Below are positions 27,671 through 37,335 of a stretch of 64,000 nucleotides of DNA, piece by piece. Under the pieces are notes generated by a model. That model was given only the letters and a program-made list of their open reading frames with translations. It did no database searches and was not told where the DNA came from. This DNA is from Motacilla alba alba (taxonomy: Eukaryota; Chordata; Aves; Passeriformes; Motacillidae): NCBI RefSeq assembly GCF_015832195.1, contig NC_052032.1:8376618-8440617 (forward strand), given 5' to 3'. Position 1 is the first letter of the stretch. Each line of letters starts with the position of its first letter. A program made the position numbers and the translations under genes.

Positions 27671-27984
27671 AGCCCATTTTAAGTTCTCTGTATCATGGCT
27701 CGATCTGATCTAGTGCCACTTTTTCCTGGTGCCATCAGCATTACTTTCCCAGGACAGGAAAAGAGGCTCCTTTATTTCACAGAGGAAAAAGGCTTAACCC
27801 TGTCAGAGGAGGCAGCAGAGGGACAATTCTTTGGGGACAGCAGGAAATAAATAACACAGCCACTGCCAAAAGTGACTCTGAATAAAGACCAGGGGGCTGA
27901 ATCACCTTGGGGCAGCGTAGGAGGAAGAGACAAAGATGAAAAGTGCCTGCAGGGCTGAAGGATGAGGGGAGCAGGGAGGGAGGG

Positions 27985-28355
27985 CTCAGGGAAAGCTGGA
28001 TGGGGTCAGCAGAGAGGGAAGGGTGAAGGAAAGGTGAATATGGGGTGAGCAGAGAGAAAAGGATCAGGGAAAGCTGGATATGGGGTGAGCAGAGAGAAGA
28101 GGATCAGGGAAAGGTGGATATGGGGTGAGCAGGGAAGGAAAGATCAGGGAAAGGTGGATATGGGGTGAGCAGAGAGGGAAGGGGTAGGGAAAGGTGGATA
28201 TGGGGTGAGCAGAGAGGGAAAGATCAGGGAAAGGTGGATATGGGGTGAGCAGAGAGGGAAGGGGCAGGGAAAGGTGGATATGGGGTGAGCAGGGAGGGAA
28301 GGATGAAGGAACGCTGGATATGGGGTCAGCAGAGAGAAAAGGATCAGGGAAAGCT
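27985..28355. repeat. 40-bp minisatellite, about 9 copies
   Basis: The unit contains GGATATGGGGTGAGCAGAGA and GGATCAGGGAAAGGT at a strict 40-bp period. Variants are AAGCT for AAGGT, GTCAGC for GTGAGC, and GGGAAGG for GAAAAGG. The - strand frames give artefactual SLLTPYPPFPDP-type open frames. Confidence 0.96.
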
Positions 28356-28439
28356 GTCTGCAAAGCAAGCCAGTTGTTTGCTGCCCCATAGGACCCTGAA
28401 TTTCTGCTCTGTGGTGTAGATTGGCAGGAGAACTCCCCA

Positions 28440-28495
28440 AACCCCAGCCAGCCTGGCCTTGGACACTTCCAGGGATGGGGCAGCCACGTGGGAGA
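28440..28495 (-). mobile_element. CR1 LINE fragment
   Basis: A short piece: CAGCCAGCCTGGCCTTGGAC, ACTTCCAGGGATGGGGCAGC, CACG. It lies 85 bases after the 40-bp array. Confidence 0.75.
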
Positions 28496-30689
28496 TGGAA
28501 TTCTCTGTGCTGGAGCAAAGCTGCTCTGGTGCTCGTGGGCTGAGGGTGACTTTTCCCCGAGGCAGGATGGCTCCCGTTCCCAGTGTCAGGCTGATTTATG
28601 CTCCTGGAGACAAAGCTGGGCTGAATTCTCTCTGTATGAGAGGCACGTGAGCTCGCCTGTCCCAAGCTGGCTGCCAAACTCTTCATCTTGCAGGGCCTGT
28701 CCTCCTGCCATGCCCTCAGGGCTTTCCTAAATCTCCTTGGCTTGTCTAGTAGCTAAAATAAAAAAATAATAATAATAAAAAAAGAGCAGAGCTGACAGCA
28801 GAGATCTTCCTGGAGGCTCTCTGAAATCCAAATTAATGATGTCATCTGTGACAGTGCAGAGCCCTCCCTCCCACACCTGTGAAAAAGAAAAGGTTAAAGA
28901 AAAAGACTTCAAGAATTTGGGGTCTGTGATTGCACTCTCCACTGCTGTTAATTGGGATAACCCCCAAATGCCCATCACAAAAGAGCAACGCCTTGGGGTG
29001 AGGTGAAGTCCTGCCTCTCACGCCAGGTGGAGGAGATGGATTTCATCAACATCCACAGGGAAGGAGACTCTCCTATTTCATCTGAGCTGCATCCTGTCTT
29101 TCCCTGGGGTTATCTTCGTGGTGAGGGCAGAGAGGAGCCTGCAGGATGGAGGCTGGGCCGCTCTGAAACTCAGGCCAATTAAAGAGCAGCTGGGCTGGAA
29201 CTCCAGGCCAAGTGGCACGTTGTTCATTTGTTCCACTGTTTCATAAGCAAAATGCCCTGCAAGGTTAATGAAAGTGCCAGGCAAGCTCAGCCAGGGAGAG
29301 GCCAGCTGACAAAAACAGGAGCTGACACTTCCCAACAAGCTCAAGAGTGAGAATTTGTTTAAATGTAATTAGTTGGTGGGAAAAGTTAAAAAAAAAAAAA
29401 AAAAGAACAGAACAGAAGAATCCCTCTGGAGCCCAGGCCCTGTGAGTGTTTGCTGAGCCTTTAGATTGAACCAATACATTTTCCTGCACTCAGGGAAAAA
29501 TCCTCCTCATCTCCTCAGAGATGGATGGATGAAGAGCTGGTGCCTCACCCAGAGGGTCCCACCAGTCCCTGAGGTGCCTTTCCCAGTACCCGAGGCTGCC
29601 CAAGGGTCAGGAGGGCAGGGCTGACGTTCCAGGGGGAATTTTTGCTGTCATTTTCCAAGGGGCACTTTGGCCCCAGCTATAAAATGCTCACACAAACCAT
29701 TGTCACCAAACCTGGCCCCGTGGGGACCTGCAGCTCTGCTGGCAAGTCTTGCTCAAACCTTGCTCCTTGGGGACTTTGGTTTGCGATTCCAAGTGAATTT
29801 TCTAGCCAAATCTTTCTTTTTCCCCTTTTTTAACCTCCTCCACTGATTTCCCAGCTAACCCTCAGAGAGACTGAAGCCATCCTCTCCCTTCCTTCCCCTC
29901 CTGTTCACTTTGGTTTTGTTCATCCTTCCATTTTGGATGGTGAAATCTCCACATCTTTTTCTGGCCACCGCAGTGATGTCATTACTGTCACCACACTGAC
30001 AGGTTTTTGGGGTCCCTGGCTGGTCCCAGCCTGGCTCCGAGCCCTGGAGCTGTTCTGACCCAGGGCTTGTGACCTCTCCATCCCTTCCTGTGCCCCTCCA
30101 AGTGGAGGATGCACCTCAGTGCTTCCTTTCCCACCTTTCTGAAAGTGCCAGGGAAAAGGCCCTGGGATTGCGGGGTGCCCAGGGGATGTGTGTGACACTC
30201 ACACAAAGAAATGGCCTTGTCAGAGCAGGTGACAAGCACGGGAGCAGATGGCACCGTGGTTCCTCTCATTCCTTTATTGCCCTCGGAAGGGAGGACAGCA
30301 AAGGCTCCAGGGGCAGAGCCAGCGCTGCTCAGGAGGTGTTGGGCTCTCCCTGGCACCTCAGCACGCTGGAATTTGGGAAGAAGGGATCTCAGAACTCAAG
30401 GGATGAGGTGATGAGGGGCTTTAGCTGGTGTCCCCTTGGACGTGAAGGGCTGGGAGAACAAAAAGCTCCGAGGATGCTGTGAGCCCAGGAGGGTGGGGGG
30501 TGTTAGGGGTGGCACTCCCAAAGACCCCAAGGAAAATCCCAGTGGTTCCATCTGTCCTGAATTTAGAGGGGCTGAGGGAAGCCCTGCATATCCCCCACAG
30601 TGCCCTTCAGCAACGCTGTTAAACCAGCTTTGGTCAAATACTGAAATTTACCCTCCCCTCCCCCACCAAGCAAAGGCCTGAAAATTGCA
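28496..30689. other. Unannotated sequence
   Basis: No gene. An A-rich (AAT)n-like tract lies at 28756-28783 and an A-run at 29389-29405. I recognise no transposon. Open frames are 137 aa or shorter and lack protein character. Confidence 0.55.
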
Positions 30690-31085
30690 CGTTCTGGCCC
30701 AAAATTAAAGCAAACCTCTTGCTGAAGCCTTTCATCATTAAGTGTTCATCACTTTGGAGTGTGTCCTAAGGTCAAGAGCATTTTGCCAGAGCCATTCATC
30801 AGCCGGGCTCTTGGTGCATTCTGCAGGGCTGTCCCTCAGGAGCCAAGGTCGGGCAGAAATATCCTGCTGAGGTGACCTGCTCATTACTCTGGGAAACAGC
30901 TTTTTGTCAATGAATGGCCCTCAGTGAGCATTTAATTTGGATTTAATAAGGCGTCTAATGTTTGTTTAAAAGGACACTGTACCTTCAAGGTGTTTGTCAT
31001 AATTGGATGGAGGATATTTACCCACGGCGTTTATTAATAAACCCCTCAGAAGATGGAAATTGAAAGCAGCTCCTTTAATGTCTTT
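30690..31085. promoter_or_regulatory. Candidate conserved non-coding element
   Basis: Non-repetitive complex sequence with AT-rich cores: TCATCATTAAGTGTTCATCA, TTTAATTTGGATTTAATAAG, GGCGTCTAATGTTTGTTTAA and TGTCATAATTGGATGG. There is no coding frame. The texture is like that of vertebrate developmental enhancers. Conservation has not been checked. Confidence 0.4.
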
Positions 31086-31611
31086 GCTACCCAGAGGGAT
31101 GGAGCTTGAAATCAGAGGAATCCCAGGCTGCGCCCAGAACTGGGAATGCTGCAGCTGGACCGGCTCTGCATCTGATTTGTGTCACCTGTGCGGGGAGATG
31201 GGGACACCCAGGGGGATGGGGACACCTGCACGGGCACCCACACCCACAGGCTGGGAACAAACCCCCCTCAGCCCGAGCCTGGAGGATCTGCCCTGCAAGG
31301 GGAAAAAAGGGAAAGCCCCGAGTTTATTTTTGGTGTCTCTCCTTCCACACCTCTTTCGAGGCATCTGTGCCGGGGAGCTGAGGCGCCTCTGCCCCCGTGC
31401 CAGGGCTGCTGGTGGCACCACCCAGGATCCCAGGGAGCTCTGCGAGAGATGTGCCAGGGAACATCAAAGCCTCGATGTATTTTTATTTCCCTTGGGGTGT
31501 GGAAAACTTTAGGACTTGAGAAAATGGGGGGAAAAAAGGAAAATAATGCTTTAATGTGCTGCCTCAGCCAGGTTGGTACTCCAAAGGAACAGGATGGGGT
31601 CAGGACTGAAG
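31086..31611. other. Unannotated GC-rich sequence
   Basis: A short GGGGACACC-type near-repeat lies at 31198-31250. The 169-aa open frame here has no recognisable domain and low-complexity GC-rich content, so I do not call a gene. Confidence 0.55.
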
Positions 31612-31862
31612 TTAAATAGGGATGGGAGTGTCACCTAAATGGGGATAGGATTGTCACTTAAACAGGGACAGGATTTTCACTTAAATAGGGATGGGATTGT
31701 CACTTAAATAGGGCCAGGATTTTCACTTAAATAGGGATGGGATTGTCACTTAAATAGGGCCAGGATTTTCACTTAAATAGGGATGGGGTTGTCACTTAAA
31801 TAGGGCCGAGATTGTCACTGAAATAGGGCCAGGATTTTCACTTAAATAGGGCTGGGGCTGTC
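31612..31862. repeat. 23-bp minisatellite with two unit types
   Basis: The period is about 23 bp. Two unit types occur: TAGGGATGGGATTGTCACTT and TAGGGCCAGGATTTTCACTT, each joined by AAA. They alternate strictly through the middle of the array (about 31680-31790) and mix at the ends. There are about 11 copies. Confidence 0.96.
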
Positions 31863-32189
31863 CAGGTGTGCTGCAGGCTGCAAAACCCATTTGGGTTACC
31901 CATTTTGGGAATATCCATTTGGGAATGGCACAGCCTGCTGAGGAACCAGCCCTGCACCTATCCCACACCTCAGCAAGGGGAAAAAAAAATAAATCTCCCA
32001 AATTAGGGCTAATTTCCACCAAGACCCCACCAACCTGGGGTGCTCATGGTGGCAGAGCGACAAAACATCTGATCCTCCTGCAATAATTCACTTTATTTTA
32101 TCCACTGCTAAGTGAAGAACTGCTTCTGTGCCACCAACACAAAAAAAAAAATTAAATAAATAAAATAAATGAGCTGATATTTAACTCCA
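31863..32189. other. Unannotated sequence with A-rich tract
   Basis: GGGTTACCCATTTTGGGAAT at 31893-31912 is a short near-palindrome. An A-rich AAATAAATAAAATAAAT tract is at 32141-32169. No gene is visible. Confidence 0.55.
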
Positions 32190-32525
32190 AAATGACGTTG
32201 CCAAATCACAGAGATTCATTCCGAGGATCATTAGGAAGAGTCTTAAAACAAGCCAGACTAATTTCAGGCTGTGTTGTTTGGGAAGCCCTGACAGAGAGAT
32301 GGATGCTGTGGGAAACCATTAGGAATGGCAATTCATTTTTAATCCCATTACCCTGCCACACATCAGTTTTTAAATCAAGGGCTGCACCTTTCCAGATAAT
32401 TCCTGCTGTTATTAGGTGCTGCTCAAGGCGGGGGGAGAATAGGTAGAATTAATTCTAAATATGTGCTATAACGTTAGATTGATTCCTTTATTAGCACCTT
32501 TTATAGTCAATTCTCTCCGTGGAAG
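32190..32525. promoter_or_regulatory. Candidate conserved non-coding element
   Basis: Repeat-free AT-rich sequence of high complexity: AAATGACGTTGCCAAATCAC (a CRE-like TGACGTT), GGAATGGCAATTCATTTTTA, TTCCTGCTGTTATTAGGTGC and GCTATAACGTTAGATTGATT. It has no open frame of note and contrasts with the flanks. Confidence 0.4.
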
Positions 32526-34334
32526 GGCTCTGTCATATCTCCTGAAGACAGAAAAAGATGGCCAGGATGGTTTCAAATGAAGCCAATAAAGGGAGGAATT
32601 GGTGAATGTGGGGTATTTAACAACAAATCGTTATGGATGGGCCACCAGATTGGGGAAGCAGGGACTGAATTAAGGCTCCTGAGATCTGACATCTTATTTG
32701 CAAGATAAAAAGCAGGCCCGGCTTGGGGACTGATGAATAATTTGGAGGTTTTAGCTGTGTTTCTAATGGTCCCTTCAGGTGTGGGCTGCTTTGTTCTAAG
32801 GTGATGAATCACCCCACGTTTCCTCGTGTCCTCCCAGCACCACTGTCCCCAATTTTAACCTTTCTCCTCCAGCCCGTTCCAGCAAAGCACAACCAAAATT
32901 ATCTCTCAGATCAGCTTGTATCCATCCCGAATCCCAAGGGCCGCGGAAGCAGCTACAATTTATTAGCAGCATCAGTGTATTTTACTGCTCATCTAAGAAT
33001 ATCATTAATATTCTTTCATCACCTTCTCCACAGCTTTAAAACCTCCTTCATAACATTGAGCTCACACCTGCCAAGGAGTGAGAGAAATTTCAATTTTTTT
33101 ATCGCTCAGAAAATCCCTGTGTTTTCACATTTTGCCATTGTGTCATAACATCTCGGAGGATGGGATGTAAAAATACCCCAAAACCAGATTTCAGGTGCCC
33201 TGGAACATTTCATTTGTGATTTTTTTCCCCACTTGTGCATTTTCTTACTCCAAAGGTGAAATGATTTGGAGCTGGTTGATTCAATTACCCCACTGTCACC
33301 GGATTCTGAGTCACTTCAAGATTGGTTTAATATTGAAAAAATAATATTTCCCTCCATCAGCACCTTCCTGCTGAGGGTGATGCCCAGCACCTCAAGGCTT
33401 TCATCATCCCTGTGCCTGGCTTAAAACCCTCTTCTCCCTTTTTTTTAGTGTAGGAAAATGACAATTTCCACGGGAATGCTGTTCCATGCCACGGATGCTG
33501 ATTTGTAGGGATTTATTCCTGCAATGGGAGCTCCTCAGCGGGACCCCACTGAGCTGCAGCACACAGGAGGGAGGGATGCAGGGATGCAGGGATGGAGGGC
33601 AGGCAGCTCATGGCCAGGAATTTCACCTTCCTCATCTCCTTTCTCCTATTCCAGTGCACTCGGAGCCAGCTTTCCTGATTGTTTTGCCCCTTGGTTTGGG
33701 CTCAAAGGTTTTTTAGGTGAGGATCTGTCCCCATCCTGCAGGAATTGGGCTGCTGGTGGCTCTGGGGTGTGTTTGGGGCTCAGGAATTCTGGCTCACAAT
33801 CCATGGAGGAAACATGAGGCCTCTCATCTTCCCCGCAAGCATCTCTTAGGATCTCAGGACCATCCCTGAGCTGTCCCTGATGAAAAAAATCCCCTCAGAC
33901 ACCCCCTGGGCTCCCCCAAACTCACCCCAATTCCTTGGGGGAAGCAGTGCTTGTGCTCCCTCATGTGCCATGGGTGACTTGGGGTGTTTGGGTGGGATTC
34001 CTAAAGGTGGGGCCAGAAAAAGGCAACTCTCCAAGGGCCAGAGCAGCTCTGCAATCCAGCAGAAATCCAGGGGGCTGGAATCTGTGTACTTGTCATGTAA
34101 ATGTGTCCTCAGCAAGCTGGAACACAGATCAGGGTTTGAATTCCAGAGCGCAGCAGGAAAGGACATCCATCATCCTGAGTAATGGATTTCCTCTGACTAA
34201 TAGACCTGCTCCTGCATTTTCCAAGGGCAATGTCTTCACTGCCCCTCCTCCCTGGAGGCTCTCCAGGGAGAGGGAGCTTCCCGTGGAGAGGGAGATGTGG
34301 TTGGGATGATCCCGGAGTGCAGGAATTGCAGCAA
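32526..34334. other. Unannotated sequence, AT-rich first half
   Basis: From 32530 to 33350 the sequence is AT-rich and complex, possibly continuing the element before it. After 33480 it is GC-richer. No gene or recognised transposon is seen. A short GGGATGCA tandem (3 units) lies at 33574-33597. Confidence 0.5.
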
Positions 34335-35070
34335 AGCTCTGAGGGACAAGGGGATGGGGAAGAGTTTCCCTGTGTCCTTCTGAGGGACAAATGGATGGGG
34401 GAAGAGTTTCCCTGTGCTGTTCTGAGGGATAAAGGAATGGGGGAAGAGCTTCCCCTGTGCTGTTCTGAGGGATAAAGGAATGGGGGAAGAGCTTCCCCTG
34501 TGCTGTTCTGAGGGATAAAGGAATGGGGGAAGAGTTTCCCCGTGTTTCTCGTGTGTTTCTGAGGGACAAGGGAATGGGAGAAGAGTTTCCCTGTGTTCCT
34601 CGTGTGCTTCTGAGGGATAAAGGAATGGGGGAAGAGTTTCCCTGTGCTGTTCTGAGGGACAAGGGAATGGAGGAAGAGTTTCCCTGCGTTCCTCATGTTT
34701 TTCTGAGGGAAAAGGGGATGGGGGAAGAGTTTCCCTGTGCTGTTCTGAGGGAAAAGGGAATGGAGGAAGAGTTTCCCTGTGTTCCTCGTGTGCTTCTGAG
34801 GGACAAGGGAATGGGGGAAGAGTTTCCCTGTGTCCTTCTGAGGGACAAGGGATTGGAGGAAGAGTTTCCCTGTGTTCCTCGTGTGCTTCTGAGGGCCAAG
34901 GGAATCTCTGTGTCCATCATGTCCTTCTGAGGGACAAGAAAATAGGGAAGAGTTTCCCGTGTCCGTCATGTCCCTTCTGAGGGAAAAGGGAATGGGGGAA
35001 GAGTTTCCCTGTGTTCTCTGTGTCCGTCTGAGGGAAAAGGGAATAGGGGAAGAGTTTCCTTGGGGAAATC
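34335..35070. repeat. 39-51-bp minisatellite with optional insert
   Basis: About 16 units share a core of CTGAGGGACAAGGGAATGGG and GGAAGAGTTTCCCTGTG. Units differ mainly in whether a CTGTT or a longer GTTCCTCGTGTGCTT linker follows, giving two length classes. Because the linkers keep frames open, artefactual frames of up to 328 aa appear on the - strand. Confidence 0.95.
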
Positions 35071-35355
35071 CTTGGATGTGGACAGGAAGAGCCACCTCAG
35101 CAGCGGGCAGGGAGGAGGGTTCCAGCAGGAAGCCAGCGTGATTCTTGCAGTGAAAACATCATCCTGTTAAAGCTGGTGATGTTTTCCTCCAGCCAGACTT
35201 GGGGTGGGAAGAAGCTTTGGCATCCTCCTTGGAGTGGGAATGGCCAGCACCTCCATCCCTGGGGCTCTGCCCGGCCCCTCCATCCAGGCAGGAGAGAGAC
35301 CTGTGCCCGAGCAGAGCCTGAGGGAAGAGGTTCCATCACTGGCACCAGCAGCAGA
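35071..35355. other. Unique spacer between two arrays
   Basis: About 285 bp of non-repetitive sequence separates the 34.3-35.1 kb array from the 35.4-36.5 kb array. No gene. Confidence 0.7.
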
Positions 35356-36535
35356 GAGGATTTTGTGGATGATTTTATGGATGATTTTGTGGATGATTTA
35401 ATGGATGATTTTATGGATGATTTAATGGATGATTTTATGGATGATTTTGTGGATGATTTATGGATGATTTATGGATGATTTTGTGGATGATTTTGTGGAT
35501 TATGGATGATTTTGTGGATGATTTATGGATGATTTTGTGGATGATTTTGTGGATGATTTATGGATGATTTTGTGGATGATTTTGGATGATTTTGTGGATG
35601 ATGATTTATGGATGATTTTGTGGATGATTTATGGATGATTTTATGATGATTTTGTGGATGATTTATGGATGATTTTATGGATGATTTTATGGATGATTTA
35701 TGGATGATTTTATGGATGATTTTATGGGTGATTTTATGGATTATTTTGTGGATGATTTTATGGATGATTTTGTGGTTGATTTAATGGATGATTTTATGGA
35801 TGATTTTGTGGATGATTTTGTGGATGATTTTGTGGATGGTTTATGGATGATTTATGGATGATTTTGTGGATGATTTAATGGATGATTTTATGGATGATTT
35901 ATGGATAATTTTGTGGATGATTTTGTGGATGATTTATGGATGATTTAATGGATGATTTTGTGGATGATTTTATGGATGATTTATGGATGATTTTGTGGAT
36001 GATTTATGGATGATTTTGTGGATGATTTATGGATGATTTATGGATGATTTTGTGGATGATTTATGGATGATTTTGTGGATGATTTATGGATGATTTTGTG
36101 GATGATTTATGGATGATTTTGTGGATGATTTTGTGGATGATTTATGGATGATTTTATGGATGATTTATGGATGATTTTGTGGATGATTTTGTGGATGATT
36201 TTGTGGATGATTTTATGGATGATTTTGTGGATGATTTATGGATGATTTATGGATGATTTTGTGGATGATTTATGGATGATTTTGTGGATGATTTTGTGGA
36301 TGATTTATGGATGATTTTGTGGATGATTTTATGGATGATTTTATGGATGATTTTATGGATGATTTATGGATGATTTTATGGATGATTTTGTGGATGATTT
36401 ATGGATGATTTTGTGGATGATTTTATGGATGATTTTATGGATGATTTTGTGGATGATTTTGTGGATTATTTATGGATTATTTATGGATGATTTTGTGGAT
36501 GATTTATGGATGATTTTATGGATGATTTTATGGAG
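35356..36535. repeat. Short-period satellite, about 1.18 kb
   Basis: This is about 100 units of 11-12 bp with the form GATTTATGGAT (11), GATTTTATGGAT or GATTTTGTGGAT (12). All are built on GGATGATTT. The 11- and 12-bp forms are mixed irregularly. Rare variants are GGTTGATT, GGATTATT, GGGTGATT and a GATGATGATT insertion. The + strand is nearly C-free across the whole array. It ends abruptly at GAGAAGCAGC. Confidence 0.98.
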
Positions 36536-36699
36536 AAGCAGCAGTCAGGAATTCCGAGGCCTAGCCTGGCCTGGGCTCTGGTTTATCCACAGCTCCTTCC
36601 CGCTGCTGTAAAACCCAGGGGTGCTGGTGCTCCTGGGCTTTGCAGCACCCACAGCGAATGATTTATTCTTGGGGAAGTGCTGCAGGTGCTCCGGGCGGA

Positions 36700-37335
36700 A
36701 GGGAAGGTTGTAATTGCAGAGCAGAGCCATTAAGTGGCAAATTGGATGAAACCTTTCCCTAAATGAACTGGGTTTCGAAACACGGCCTCTGCAAAGGCTG
36801 TTCCTGCGTAAAACGAATTTACTTTTGAATGTTTCTTGCTTTAATCTCGGTTCTTAAAGAAGATTTACAGTCTCATCAAGTCCTGAGAGTCAATGTTAAA
36901 TTATTGTAATTTATTCCACATTATGTTGCGTTAGTTTTTGCCACATATGGTATGTTACATTAATTTAGCTAATGTATGCTAATTTTGAGCTAAATTTAAG
37001 TCACAGTACCCAAATAGTGCGGAGATTGATAGCTTAGAAATTAATGTCATAATAGGAATAATTAATAGTAATAATATGGAGACTTTGGCATTGCTGCTTT
37101 GGAATCCTGAGCGCTCCAGCTGAGTTTATTGTGTCTTTGCAGCGTGACTACTCGAAGAGGGGAGAAAGAGACCTTGTCTCTCCTTTATGGGGCCATATAT
37201 CAGCCCCATAAAACACAATCCCAATTCTTGATAGCCCCGTTGCAGCAGAAATTGTTGGTCCCTGTGGCAAAGGACCTCGGAGCTCAGTAATCTTTTATGC
37301 CTCCAAATTCCACAACAGCTGGACATTAAATCTCT
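36700..37335. promoter_or_regulatory. Best candidate conserved non-coding element
   Basis: About 600 bp of AT-rich, complex, repeat-free sequence directly follows the satellite. It includes ACTTTTGAATGTTTCTTGCT, ATTATGTTGCGTTAGTTTTT, GCCACATATGGTATGTTACA (an E-box CATATG), GCTAATGTATGCTAATTTTG (octamer-like ATGCTAAT), GAAATTAATGTCATAATAGG and GGGGCCATATATCAGC. CpGs are few and no frame is coding. I infer an enhancer or another constrained element; cross-species alignment is not available to me. Confidence 0.45.

Noticed and set aside
27985..28355. CRISPR-like array
   Set aside because: The regular 40-bp spacing comes from a minisatellite with no unique spacers, in a vertebrate genome.
34109..35095. 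328-aa - strand frame in the 34-35 kb array
   Set aside because: It follows the minisatellite unit exactly and changes with unit length.
35356..36535. Coding region for the MDDFMDDFVDDL-type frames
   Set aside because: Simple 11/12-bp satellite. Frames break whenever 11-bp units occur, and there is no gene context.
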